Shown here piece by piece: positions 37,401-46,774 of a stretch of 64,000 nt of DNA. Position numbers and translations under genes: made by a program. The notes under the pieces are model-generated. The model was not told the DNA's origin. It was given only the letters and a program-made list of their open reading frames with translations, and searched no databases. Source of the DNA: CAWCDJ01 sp963778675 (GTDB lineage: Bacteria; Acidobacteriota; Terriglobia; Bryobacterales; Bryobacteraceae); NCBI GenBank assembly GCA_963778675.1, contig CAVZVI010000011.1:496001-560000 (forward strand), written 5' to 3'. Numbering within the stretch: the first letter of the stretch is position 1; each line of letters begins with the position of its first letter.

Positions 37401-38444
37401 TTAACTGCGCCGCGCCAGGACCAGCCACGCAGCCAGCATCGACAGTTTCTCATCCTGACGCCAGGGCGGCCCGAGGACCTTCGCAAACCGCCCGGCCGCG
37501 GACTGCAAGTCCCCGGCGGAACGCCCGAGCGCCCGGGCAGCTTCCGCCATCAACTCTCGCTCCCGGATTCCCGTCTCGGGCAGACTGCAGCACTCGCACG
37601 CCCGGCGAAGCGCAGCGCGATAAAACTCGCCTTCCGCGGCATGGATGAGCGCGTGCGAAGCCAGAATACCCGCAAGACCAGGCAGCGCGTTCTTCTTCAT
37701 CCCGTCCCGGGCTCCAGCCAGTGCCACAACCGCCCGGCCAATGTATTCGGGTGTTTCGCTCAGGTCGAACCGGAACTGTTTCTTGATCGCGTCGGTTTTC
37801 ATATGCATCAGCACCCGCTCGGTCCGCATGAACCCCGGGTTGAGGCCGACCACGGACACATTGTATTTCTTCGTATACTTGCTCATCCCGAAGACCAGGC
37901 GGTTGATGCACTCGTGTCCCAGGTCGTGCAGAATCTGACCGCGCCACTCGGACGGATCGGAGTCCGGGTAATTGTCCGTCACGTGCGCGATCAGCCCGCG
38001 CTTCGCCTTGGCCATCAGCCTGAGGGCATAGACGCTGGTCAGCCAGCAAACTCCGACCGTCTGAATCGTCTCGGGCCACATTGTGGGGCTGAGTTCCCAG
38101 AACGGCTTCGACCATTCCGCCATCACGTTCGGGCCCCAGGCGGCGTTGGCGAGAACGTTCAGGCGGCCGTAGTCCTGCTCGATGCGGCGGAACAGCGACG
38201 AGACCTGCTCCTCGCTGCTGAGGTCGGCGCAGACCGGAATTCCATGCCCGCCGCGTGCCGTCACCTCCGCGGCGGTGTCCTCCACGGTGCCGGGGGCGCC
38301 GTCGGCCGGCGCGGGACCGTTCTTCGAGCTTCGCGCAGCAACATAAACCGTCGCCCCGGCTTCGCCGCAGGCCAGGGCGATTCCGCGCCCGGCACCCCGG
38401 CTGCCCCCGGCCACCAGCACGACCTGATCTCTTAGAGACTTCAT
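37401..38444 (-). CDS. SDR-like protein with apparently lost catalytic Tyr-Lys
   Basis: 347 residues from MKSLRDQVVLVAGG. Cofactor-binding GGSRGAGRGIA near the N-terminus and NAAWG in place of NNAG indicate an NAD(P)-binding short-chain dehydrogenase fold like the DHRS1 group. Counting back from the conserved NPG in VSVVGLNPGF, the place where YxxxK should be reads HDLGH, so the usual catalytic pair appears absent. A long C-terminal helical extension follows. It is divergent from a WYL regulator across a palindrome, so likely controlled by it. Confidence 0.75.
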   Translation of the reverse strand: MKSLRDQVVLVAGGSRGAGRGIALACGEAGATVYVAARSSKNGPAPADGAPGTVEDTAAEVTARGGHGIPVCADLSSEEQVSSLFRRIEQDYGRLNVLANAAWGPNVMAEWSKPFWELSPTMWPETIQTVGVCWLTSVYALRLMAKAKRGLIAHVTDNYPDSDPSEWRGQILHDLGHECINRLVFGMSKYTKKYNVSVVGLNPGFMRTERVLMHMKTDAIKKQFRFDLSETPEYIGRAVVALAGARDGMKKNALPGLAGILASHALIHAAEGEFYRAALRRACECCSLPETGIRERELMAEAARALGRSAGDLQSAAGRFAKVLGPPWRQDEKLSMLAAWLVLARRS

Positions 38445-38468
38445 GCGAATGAGTGTGCAGTCCGAATC

Positions 38469-38485
38469 ATGACATCTCATGTCAT
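38469..38485. promoter_or_regulatory. Palindromic operator between SDR and WYL genes
   Basis: ATGACA-TCTCA-TGTCAT, a perfect inverted repeat of six bases with a five-base spacer, in the 63-base gap between the divergent genes. Its position and symmetry suit a dimeric helix-turn-helix regulator, most simply the adjacent YafY/WYL protein controlling both directions. Confidence 0.65.
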
Positions 38486-38507
38486 ATTTAATTGCTAGAG
38501 TCTCAAC

Positions 38508-39464
38508 ATGCGCGCCGACCGGCTGCTGTCGATTCTGCTTCTGCTGCAGAGCCGCCGCCGCGTCACGGCGCGGGAGCTGGCCGTGCGTCTCGAGGTTTCC
38601 CAGCGCACCATCCTGCGCGACATGGACGCCCTTAGCGGTTCCGGCATTCCGGTCGTCTCCGAGCGGGGCAAGGACGGAGGGTGGTCGCTGCTCGATGACT
38701 ATCAGACCAGGCTCACCGGCCTGAGTCCGGCCGAGATCCAGTCTCTCTTTCTCGCCCGCCCGGCCCGGCTCATGGCGGACCTGGGGCTCAAGCGGGAATC
38801 GGAAGCGGCAATGATCAAGCTCGAGGCAGCACTCCCGGCGAGCGTCCGGGAACAGGCCGAACTGGCCCGCCAGCGCATTCTCATCGACCCGCGCGGCTGG
38901 CGGGATCCCGTAGAAGCGATCTCGTGCCTGCCCGTCCTACTCGACGCGGTCTGGCGCGGCAGACAGGTCCGATTTCTTTATGCTCGCGATCTCTGCGAGC
39001 CGGCTGAGCGCACCGGCCATGCGCTCGGCCTGGTCGCCAAGGGAAGCACCTGGTATTTGATCGCCAATGTCGAAGGCGAGACACGTACCTATCGCGTATC
39101 GCGGATGCGCGAGGCGGCGGCGCTCGACCGGCCCGCGTTATACCCGCGGGACTTCAACCTCGCCTCTTTTTGGGAGAGGTCGGCGGCGGAGTTCCGCGAA
39201 AAGCTCCCCCGCTACTACGCGGTCTTTCTCGCGAACCCCTCCGTGATGCGCTGGATCCGGTATAGGGGCTGGCGCCTCGAGGAGGAGCAGCCCGAAGGAG
39301 ACCGCATGCGGGTGAAACTGCGGTTCGATATCGAAGACGAGGCCGTCCAGTTCGCCCTCAGCTTCGGCGGTGATATGGAAGTGATCGAACCGGCCGCGCT
39401 GCGCGAGAAAGTTTTCGCGGGCGCGCGGGCCATCCTGGCGAGGCCGCGATCGGAAACCGCCTGA
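38508..39464 (+). CDS. YafY-family HTH-WYL transcriptional regulator
   Basis: 318 residues. N-terminal winged helix (MRADRLLSILLLLQSRRRVTARELA, VSQRTILRDMDAL) followed by a WYL ligand-sensing domain (GLVAKGSTWYLIANVEGETRTYRVSRM) and a C-terminal WCX-like extension. Such regulators sense small ligands or nucleic acids. Divergent from the SDR-like gene and probably binding the palindrome at 38469-38485. Confidence 0.9.
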   Translation: MRADRLLSILLLLQSRRRVTARELAVRLEVSQRTILRDMDALSGSGIPVVSERGKDGGWSLLDDYQTRLTGLSPAEIQSLFLARPARLMADLGLKRESEAAMIKLEAALPASVREQAELARQRILIDPRGWRDPVEAISCLPVLLDAVWRGRQVRFLYARDLCEPAERTGHALGLVAKGSTWYLIANVEGETRTYRVSRMREAAALDRPALYPRDFNLASFWERSAAEFREKLPRYYAVFLANPSVMRWIRYRGWRLEEEQPEGDRMRVKLRFDIEDEAVQFALSFGGDMEVIEPAALREKVFAGARAILARPRSETA

Positions 39465-39490
39465 CCGGACATACGCGCAACGCCGGCCAT

Positions 39491-40762
39491 TTACGGGTTG
39501 GCCGGGCTCTTCGAGGCAAGAACATTCTCGCCGCGGGGTTCGGGCAGGTGCCCCCGCCAATCCGCCCAGCCCCAGGCCGCCGCGGTCAGGGTACCGAATG
39601 CGCCGGCTACCAGGCCGATCGTGCGCGGACTGACGTACTGCGACGCGATGCCGGCGGCGGCCATCGATACGATCATCACCGACCAGCGGAGCGATTCCAG
39701 GCTGGCGAACACGCGGCCGCGGTACTGGTCGGATGTGTGCCGCAGCAACTGGGAGTTGTTCAGCACGGACGTGACCGCCATACCCACACGCGAGAACAGC
39801 ATCGCCACGAGCGCGGCGCTGTACGATTCCAACTGGCTGAACAGCATGTAGGCCGCCCCGTGCAGAAGGTACGACAGCGTGACCGTCCGCTTATACCCGG
39901 CAAAGCCGACGCGCTTGCCCGCGACGTGCCCCAGCGCGCCGCCCATCAACAGGCCGATTCCGGCAAAACCCCAGATGGAGCCGATTCCCGAGGCCCCGCG
40001 ATGAAACACCTGCTCGCCGAACAGTGCAAACAGAATCTGCGCGGCGCCACCGCCCATCGCCCACCCGACCGAGATCATGGCGATCCCCATCATCAACGGG
40101 ACTGACCGCATGTAGGCCAGCCCTTCGCGGTACTCGTGCCACGGCCGCACCGCCGCGCCCGCGCGCCTCACGGCTCGGAAGCCGCCAGGCACCGAGATCC
40201 GCCAGATGGCCGCGGCGGAGAACACGAACGAGAGCGAATTGATGATGAAGGCCCATTGGTAGCCGAACTTCGCCGCGCTGAACCCGGCCAGCAGCGTCCC
40301 GGCCGTCAACGTAGCCCATTGCGTGGTCTGCGTCAGCGAGTTCGCCGTGTGCAACTCGTCGTCGTTCGCAATCGTCGGCAGGATCGCCGCACGGCCGCTC
40401 GTGAAGAACGGCGAGGCGAACATCAGCAGGCCGCTCAGCAGGTAGAGCAGCCAGGGACGCGGCTGGTTAATGGTGAGGAGAAACGCCAGCGCAACGACCG
40501 CGCGAATCAGGTCGCTCGCGATCATAACCCGCTTGCGGTCGAGGCGGTCCAGCACCACCCCCGCGATGGGCCCTGCCAGCACTGCCGGAATCGCGCGCGA
40601 CAGCATCACTCCGGAGACCACCAGCCCCGACCCGGACTTCTCCATGACCAGCGCGAAGACCGCGATGTTGTTGAAGTAATCGCCCGTTTCGCTGACCACC
40701 TGCCCCATCCAGGTATAGCGGTAATTGCGGTTCCGGCGGAGCAGCGCCGCAAGAGAGGTCAT
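39491..40762 (-). CDS. MFS exporter (MFS_3, EntS-like)
   Basis: 423 residues from MTSLAALLRRNRNYRYTWMGQ with about 12 membrane helices. The motif-A-like loop is GVVLDRLDRKRVMIASD. The early loop QVVSETGDYFNNIAVFAL is typical of the MFS_3 exporter branch (enterobactin exporter EntS and relatives). Substrate unknown, drug or siderophore export are guesses by family. Upstream in-frame sequence to 41026 is antisense to the VWA gene and excluded. Confidence 0.85.
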   Translation of the reverse strand: MTSLAALLRRNRNYRYTWMGQVVSETGDYFNNIAVFALVMEKSGSGLVVSGVMLSRAIPAVLAGPIAGVVLDRLDRKRVMIASDLIRAVVALAFLLTINQPRPWLLYLLSGLLMFASPFFTSGRAAILPTIANDDELHTANSLTQTTQWATLTAGTLLAGFSAAKFGYQWAFIINSLSFVFSAAAIWRISVPGGFRAVRRAGAAVRPWHEYREGLAYMRSVPLMMGIAMISVGWAMGGGAAQILFALFGEQVFHRGASGIGSIWGFAGIGLLMGGALGHVAGKRVGFAGYKRTVTLSYLLHGAAYMLFSQLESYSAALVAMLFSRVGMAVTSVLNNSQLLRHTSDQYRGRVFASLESLRWSVMIVSMAAAGIASQYVSPRTIGLVAGAFGTLTAAAWGWADWRGHLPEPRGENVLASKSPANP

Positions 40763-40866
40763 GAAAGCACCATGATACCGTGCCCCCGCGTGAAACCCCG
40801 CCGCGGCCCAGAATCTGCGCTTTTCGCGGAATCGTCCGCATCGACCGTTTACAGGGGTGAGACGTT

Positions 40867-41857
40867 GTGAGGTTGGTCTCCAGAACCGGATGTTATTGCA
40901 GGGCCGCCTGGTGCGCTCTGCTCTTTCTCGGGTTGCCGGTAGCCGGGACGCCCCAGGGGCCGGCCGCAGGCAGCGGGTCGGCATCGCGGGACGTGGAGCG
41001 GCCAGTTCACGAACATCCTGGTGCACTCCGACCTGGTTTTGATTCCCGTCACGGTGACCGATGGCAAGGGGCGAATTGTCACCGGCCTGCAGAAGGAACA
41101 GTTCTCACTGTATGAGGACAAAGTCGAGCAGGACATCACCCATTTCGACACCGAAGACGCACCGGCCTCGATCGGCCTGGTTTTCGACGCCAGCGACAGC
41201 ATGGAGCCCAAGCTCGACAAAGCGCGCGAGGCGGTGAACGCTCTGCTCGATAAGTCCAACCCGAACGATGAGTTCTTCCTGGTCCGGTTCAGCACCCACC
41301 CCGAGCTGATGGCCCGGCTGACAACGAACCGCGATCAAATCCGCCGGCGCGTCGAGTCTCTCGAGACGGGGGGATCGACGGCCTTGCTCGATGCCGTTCT
41401 GCTCGCTATGGGCGAGTTGAAGAACGCGCGCTATACCCGCAAGGCGATCATTATTATTTCCGACGGCGAAGACAACTCCAGCCAGTGCCCGGTCAGCCGG
41501 TTCCGGGAAGCGGTGCGCCAATCCGACGTGCTGATTTACGCGATCGGGATCAGCGACTCGAACGGCTTCTCGCAGAGCTTCTCTTCTTCTTCCAGGCTCA
41601 GCGGATCGGCCCTGCTCGACGATATCTCGAAGCAGACCGGCGGGCGCCTGTTCACGGTCACCAGGCTGAAACAACTGCCCGAGATCGCGACCACGATCGG
41701 CTCGTGGCTGCGCAGCCAGTACGTCCTCGGATACGCTCCGAGTTCCTCCGAGAAGGATGGGAAATACCGCCGGATCCAGGTCAAGCTGACGAGGCCGAAA
41801 GGTTTTCCGAAGATGCACGCGATCTGGCGTCTGGGCTACTACGCGCCTGCAGAATAG
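40867..41857 (+). CDS. VWFA-related acidobacterial domain protein, probable +1 frameshift near N-terminus
   Basis: The main frame from 41021 encodes a von Willebrand A domain with MIDAS residues (FDASDSM, GGSTALLDAV, IISDGEDN) and the VLIPVTVTDGKGRIVTGLQ start typical of the VWFA-related Acidobacterial domain. It has no good start or signal peptide. In the frame one base over, a GTG at 40867 with a GGTGA-like ribosome site encodes a signal peptide (LVSRTGCYCRAAWCALLFLGLPVAG) running to about 41000. Removing one base in GCGGCC at 40998-41003 joins both. Exported adhesion- or complex-forming protein, about 329 residues after repair. Confidence 0.7.
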
Positions 41858-41862
41858 GCCCG

Positions 41863-43056
41863 TCAGCCCTCCACCTTCCCCGCGGTTGCATTCCACCGCA
41901 GGCGGCGCCCCTGGCGCAGCGACAGGTTGGCCATCTGTACCACCAGCGCCGCCTGGAAGGCCAGCTTCATGGGAGCCGTCGGGGTCTTCCTCGTCCTCAC
42001 GCATTCCAGAAAGTTCTGCACGTGCAGGTCGGTGGCGTAGCCGAACCCCTTCGGAGACTTCTTCGTGATCGCGGGCTCCTCCTCGGCACCTTTGAGAAAG
42101 ACCTTCAACTCCTCGCGGCCGATGTCCATGCGGGCCCGGTCGCCATCCAACTGGTTCAACTGGTCGTTGCGCGTCTTGTACTGCATGGCGGCATAGTTGA
42201 TGGAGAACACGCCGATGAAATCCTCGGGGTACTCGGCGATCGCCACCACCGATTCCGGCTGGTCGACCCCGGCCTTGTGCGGCTTGCCCGCCGAGGCGTT
42301 AACGGCCAGCGGGTATCCGGCGCCCATCAGCATGTGGATGCCGTCGAAGACGTGAGCGCCCTGATCGGCCAGAATGCCGCCCGCGTAATCGGAATAGAAG
42401 CGCCACTGGCGGAAGCGGTTGGCGTCGAACGGGTGCCGCGGCGCGGGTCCCTGCCACTGGTCCCAGTCGAGCGGACCGTCGAGCTTGGTGGCGGGCGCGC
42501 CGCCCAGGTAGTTGTTCAGCCACCAGGATCGCACCATCCTTACGGTTCCCAACGTACCCGCCTGAACGATGCCGCGCCCCTCCTGGTAGAGATCGTAGCT
42601 GCGGCGCTGCATCCCGACCTGGATGATGCTCTTCGTGCGCCTTTCGGCCTCCACCAGCTTGATCCCCTGTTCGGGCGTATGGCAGAGCGGCTTCTCGACG
42701 TACACATCCTTGCCGGCCGCCAGGGCATCCAGCACCATCTGGTAGTGCCAGTGTTCGGGCGTGGCGATCAGCACGGCCTGGATGCGCTTGTCGGCCAGCA
42801 GTTCTTTGTAATTCCGGTACGCCCTGGGCTGTGCGCCGCCGGTCTTCGCCGCGGTCGAGAGGGCCCTCTCGAGGTTCGGCTCGTAGACATCGCAGATGGC
42901 GCCCACTTCCACCGACGGATCTTTCTGGAATACCGTCATCACCAGCGTGCCGCGGCCGCCGCTGCCGATCACGCCCAGCACGATGCGGTCTGACTGGGGA
43001 GCGGCCCACGCCGCCAGCGCTCCGGCACCCGAGACAAAGAAGCTTCTGCGTTTCAC
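41863..43056 (-). CDS. Exported Gfo/Idh/MocA oxidoreductase
   Basis: 397 residues. KRRSFF at the N-terminus followed by a hydrophobic stretch indicates Tat export with bound NAD(P). Rossmann motif GVIGSGGRG (about 29-36) and the EKP motif at 121-123 (YVEKPLCH) with Lys as substrate-contact residue. Family members oxidise or reduce sugars, inositols or sugar acids. It is divergent, 41 bases from the epimerase gene that opens a similar set on the plus strand, suggesting a joint role. Confidence 0.88.
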   Translation of the reverse strand: MKRRSFFVSGAGALAAWAAPQSDRIVLGVIGSGGRGTLVMTVFQKDPSVEVGAICDVYEPNLERALSTAAKTGGAQPRAYRNYKELLADKRIQAVLIATPEHWHYQMVLDALAAGKDVYVEKPLCHTPEQGIKLVEAERRTKSIIQVGMQRRSYDLYQEGRGIVQAGTLGTVRMVRSWWLNNYLGGAPATKLDGPLDWDQWQGPAPRHPFDANRFRQWRFYSDYAGGILADQGAHVFDGIHMLMGAGYPLAVNASAGKPHKAGVDQPESVVAIAEYPEDFIGVFSINYAAMQYKTRNDQLNQLDGDRARMDIGREELKVFLKGAEEEPAITKKSPKGFGYATDLHVQNFLECVRTRKTPTAPMKLAFQAALVVQMANLSLRQGRRLRWNATAGKVEG

Positions 43057-43097
43057 GTTGGTACGCCTCCTTAGGAGTATGGTATATCGGTAAAGTC

Positions 43098-44027
43098 ATG
43101 CAGTTCTCCCGAAGGACCCTCCTCGCCGGCGGCGCTGCGCTGCTTGCCCGCCGGCCGGCCCAAGCCAAAGAGAAGCTGAAGGTCGCGATTTTCTCCAAGC
43201 ACCTGCACTTTTTGCAGGGCGATGAACTGGCCAAAGGCGCCGCGGAGATCGGCTTCGACGGCCTCGACCTCACGGTGCGCAAAGGCGGCCATGTCGAGCC
43301 GGAGCGCGTTCGACAGGAACTTCCGGGGCTGGTGGCCACGATCCGGCGGCATGGCCTGGAGGTTCCCATGGTCACTACCGACATCGCCGACGCCGATACT
43401 CCGTTTGCGGAAGATGTCGTCCGGACCGCCGCGGAACTGGGCATCCGCCACTACCGCTTCGGCGCGTTCAAGTATGTCGATGGTCAGCCTTACCCCAAAC
43501 AGCTCGATGCGTTCAAGCCCCGGCTCGCCCGTCTGGCTGCGCTCAACCAGCGCTACCAGTCGTGCGCCATGTACCACACCCATTCCGGCGTCGGCGTGGT
43601 GGGCGCCTCCATCTGGGATCTCCACGAGATCATGAACGGAATCGATCCCGCCCGTGTGGGGATCAACTACGACGTATCGCACGCCACCATCGAAGGCGGT
43701 CTCGGCGGCTGGATCAACAGCTTCCACATCTGCGGAGCGCACCTGCGCGGCATTGCGGTCAAGGATTTCATTTGGGAGAAGAACCGCCGCGGGAAATGGG
43801 CCCCGGCCTTTCAGCCGCTGGGCACGGGAATGGTTCTGTTTCCGGAATTCTTTTCCATGGTGGCGTCCGCCAACTTCACCGGCCCGCTGCAGATTCATTT
43901 CGAGTACCCGCTCGGCGGCGCACAAAACGGCACCCGCAAGCTGACGATTCCACCCTCCGAGGTGTTCGCCGCCATGAAGCGGGATCTCGGCGAGTTGCGC
44001 AAATACCTGGCGCAGGCGTCGCTATGA
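43098..44027 (+). CDS. Exported sugar isomerase/epimerase (TIM barrel)
   Basis: 309 residues from MQFSRRTLLAGGAALLARRP, a Tat-type signal (SRRTLL). The rest is a xylose-isomerase-like TIM barrel (IGFDGLDLTVRKGGHV, YHTHSGVG, NYDVSHATIEGG, IHFEYPLGG) with Glu/Asp/His positions suited to a divalent metal. It likely isomerises or epimerises a keto-sugar. Its TGA overlaps the next ATG by four bases, so it is coupled with the enolase-family gene. Substrate unknown. Confidence 0.85.
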   Translation: MQFSRRTLLAGGAALLARRPAQAKEKLKVAIFSKHLHFLQGDELAKGAAEIGFDGLDLTVRKGGHVEPERVRQELPGLVATIRRHGLEVPMVTTDIADADTPFAEDVVRTAAELGIRHYRFGAFKYVDGQPYPKQLDAFKPRLARLAALNQRYQSCAMYHTHSGVGVVGASIWDLHEIMNGIDPARVGINYDVSHATIEGGLGGWINSFHICGAHLRGIAVKDFIWEKNRRGKWAPAFQPLGTGMVLFPEFFSMVASANFTGPLQIHFEYPLGGAQNGTRKLTIPPSEVFAAMKRDLGELRKYLAQASL

Positions 44028-45439
44028 CGATCCGGCGCCGTGAATTTCTCGCAATGCCCGCATTTCTTGCCGCTCCCGCGGCCACCGACGCGCAAATCGA
44101 AGACGTTCGCATCGGCTTCGAAGACTTTCGTTACCGCGCGCCCTACAAATTCGGCGGCAAGGAAGTGGACCGCGTCACCATGCTCAACGTCCACTGCCGC
44201 GTTGCGTTGAAGAGCGGTAAATCGGCCGAGGGATTCGCCGCCATGTCGATGGGCAACGTGTGGTCGTTTCCCGCCCCCGATATCCCCTACGATACGACCC
44301 TCGGCGCCATGAAGTCGCTGGCGGAGAAGATCGCCCGCATCACGCGCAGCTTCCGGGAATACGCGCATCCCCTCGATGTCAACTTCGCGCTCGAGCCGGA
44401 ATACCTCAAAGCTGCCGCCGAAACCACGCGGGAGATGCGGCTTCCCCGCCCCGTCCCCAAGCTTTGCACTCTGGTTACCGCGAGCCCGGTGGATGCCGCC
44501 ATCCACGACGCCTTCGGCCGCCTGCACAACCGCAACTCATTCACCGCCTGCGGACGGGATTTCGTGCGCTACGACCTGGAGCACTACCTGGGCCGCGCCG
44601 AATTCCGCGGCGAATATCTCGACCCGTACATCCTGCCGAAATGCGTCCCGCGCGTCCGCATGTACCACTCGGTGGGCGCGTCCGACCCGCTGACCGCGGC
44701 CGAGGTCCGCAAGCCCATCCACGACGGGCTGCCGGAAACCCTCGAGGACTGGATCCCCTACAGCGGCATCACGGCCATCAAGATCAAGCTCAACGGCAAC
44801 GATCTGGCCTGGGACGTGGACCGCGTAGCGAATATCCATGCGGTCGCCATCGCCGCACAGGCCAAGCGCGGGGTGCGCGAGTGGATCTATTCCCTCGACT
44901 TCAACGAGCGCTGCCCCAACGTGCAGTACCTGCTCGATTTCGAGCACCGGCTAAAATCCAAATCGCCCAACGCGTTCGGCCTGGTGCAATACATCGAGCA
45001 GCCCACCGCACGCGACCTGGCGGCCGACCGCAAGAACACCATGTTCGAGGCCGCCAAACTGCGCCCGGTGGTAATCGACGAATCGCTCACCGGGCTCGAC
45101 ATGCTGCTGCTCGCGCGCGAGATGGGCTACACCGGCGCCGCGCTCAAGGCCTGCAAGGGACAGTCGCACACGCTGCTTCTGGCAGCCGCCACCCAGAAGT
45201 ACAAGATGTTTCGATGCGTGCAGGACCTGACTTGTCCGGGTGCCGCGCTGGTCCATTCGGTGGGAATCGCCGCCCACGTGCCTGGCGCGGGAACCGTGGA
45301 AGCCAACGCGCGCGAGTATGTGCCCGCCGCCAACAAAGGCTGGGAGAAGCGATTCCCCGGTATCTTCGACGTCAGAAACGGATATATGAACACCGCGGGC
45401 CTGGATGGACCCGGCCTGTGCACGGGAGCACCCGCATGA
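44024..45439 (+). CDS. Exported enolase-superfamily protein (mandelate racemase/MLE-like)
   Basis: 471 residues with a Tat-like start MTIRRREFLAMPAFLAAP. The barrel has KxK at K253-K255 (IKIKLNGN), metal ligand D292 (SLDFNE), E325 (IEQP) and D352-E353 (IDES), the layout of acid-sugar dehydratases/racemases of the mandelate racemase group. Such enzymes abstract an alpha proton next to a carboxylate. An exported member is unusual. Coupled by ATGA overlaps to the genes on both sides. Specificity cannot be told. Confidence 0.85.
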   Translation: MTIRRREFLAMPAFLAAPAATDAQIEDVRIGFEDFRYRAPYKFGGKEVDRVTMLNVHCRVALKSGKSAEGFAAMSMGNVWSFPAPDIPYDTTLGAMKSLAEKIARITRSFREYAHPLDVNFALEPEYLKAAAETTREMRLPRPVPKLCTLVTASPVDAAIHDAFGRLHNRNSFTACGRDFVRYDLEHYLGRAEFRGEYLDPYILPKCVPRVRMYHSVGASDPLTAAEVRKPIHDGLPETLEDWIPYSGITAIKIKLNGNDLAWDVDRVANIHAVAIAAQAKRGVREWIYSLDFNERCPNVQYLLDFEHRLKSKSPNAFGLVQYIEQPTARDLAADRKNTMFEAAKLRPVVIDESLTGLDMLLLAREMGYTGAALKACKGQSHTLLLAAATQKYKMFRCVQDLTCPGAALVHSVGIAAHVPGAGTVEANAREYVPAANKGWEKRFPGIFDVRNGYMNTAGLDGPGLCTGAPA

Positions 45440-46683
45440 ACCGACGAACCTTCGCTCTCACTGCCGCCTCGGCCCTCAGCGCGGCCAACGTCTTCGGCGC
45501 CAACGACCGCGTCCGCATGGGCCTGATCGGCAGCGGCGGCCGCGGCCGCCAGGACCTGGGCACCTTTCTGAAGCAGCCCGATTTTGAACCGGTCGCCTTG
45601 TGCGACGTTTACGGCCCCTTCCGCGAAAAGGGAATCGCCATGACCGGAGGCCGCGCCAAGCCCTATAAGGATTTCCGCGCGCTCCTCGATCAGAAGGATA
45701 TTGACGCGGTGATTGTCGCGACCCCCGATCACTGGCATGCGCTCATCACTATCGCCGCGTGCCAGGCCGGCAAGGACGTCTACTGCGAGAAGCCGCTCTC
45801 GCTCACCGTGATGGACGGCCGAAAGATGCTGGATGCCGCGCGCCGGCACCAGCGCGTGGTGCAAACGGGAAGCCAGCAGCGCTCCGGCACGCAATACGCC
45901 GCCGCCGTGAAGCTGATTCAGGATGGCGGCCTCGGCCAGGTTCACCGCATCCACGCCGGCATGCAGCGCAACATCTATCCCGGCCTCAAGCCTACCGAGA
46001 TGGCTTCCGGCATCAGCCCCGAATTCGACTACGAGATGTGGCTCGGGCCCGCGCCCGAACGCCCCTTCGACCCGTTCCGCTGCATCTACAACTTCCGCTG
46101 GTTCTGGGACTACTCCGGCGGCCAGATGACCAACTGGGGCGCGCACCACCTCGACATCGCCCGCTGGATCGCCGGCGCGGACGCACCCTCGGAGGTCGCC
46201 GGCTTCGGCGGACGATATGCGCTGACCGACGGCGGAGAAACGCCCGACGTCCAGCAGGTGACCTATCAGTTTCCGAACCTCGTAGTGAACTGGACGACCA
46301 GCGAGATCGGCGAAGGCAGGGGCTTCACGCTCGATATCTATGGCACCAAGGGAATGATGACGCTGACGCGCGGCGGCTACCAGGTACTGCCCGAAAAGCT
46401 GGGCAAGGACAAGACGCCCGCCATGGAACCCCTTGCGATGAAGGGCAACGACCTGGACATGGCGCATGCCCGCAACTTCCTCGATTGCGTGAAGAGCCGC
46501 AAACGCCCCAACGCGGATATCGAGGAAGGCCACCGCTCGGCCGTCATGTGCCACCTCGGCAACATCTCGACCCGCCTGGGCCGCTCCCTCAAATGGGACG
46601 CAGCAAAAGAGCAGGTGATTGGCGATGCCGTGGCGAACGGCATGCTGGCGCGGCCCTATCGCGCGCCCTGGCACCTGGCGTAG
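45436..46683 (+). CDS. Exported Gfo/Idh/MocA oxidoreductase, second copy
   Basis: 415 residues. MNRRTFALTAASALSAANVFGA is a Tat-type signal. GLIGSGGRGRQD Rossmann motif, EKP at 118-120 (YCEKPLSL), and the FNFRWFWDYSGGQMTNWGAHHLDIARW segment (positions ~225-250) typical of the C-terminal sheet domain. It resembles the gene at 41863 in plan but is clearly divergent in sequence. Last gene of the three-gene plus-strand operon, start overlapping the preceding stop by four bases. Confidence 0.88.
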   Translation: MNRRTFALTAASALSAANVFGANDRVRMGLIGSGGRGRQDLGTFLKQPDFEPVALCDVYGPFREKGIAMTGGRAKPYKDFRALLDQKDIDAVIVATPDHWHALITIAACQAGKDVYCEKPLSLTVMDGRKMLDAARRHQRVVQTGSQQRSGTQYAAAVKLIQDGGLGQVHRIHAGMQRNIYPGLKPTEMASGISPEFDYEMWLGPAPERPFDPFRCIYNFRWFWDYSGGQMTNWGAHHLDIARWIAGADAPSEVAGFGGRYALTDGGETPDVQQVTYQFPNLVVNWTTSEIGEGRGFTLDIYGTKGMMTLTRGGYQVLPEKLGKDKTPAMEPLAMKGNDLDMAHARNFLDCVKSRKRPNADIEEGHRSAVMCHLGNISTRLGRSLKWDAAKEQVIGDAVANGMLARPYRAPWHLA

Positions 46684-46774
46684 TTCCGTATCGTACTTAT
46701 CCTCCATTTGAGTCGCGGCGTTCCCGCAGCGAATCTAACTGGCTAGAAGGGGTCCGGGCAAGGCTCGCGGTGGC

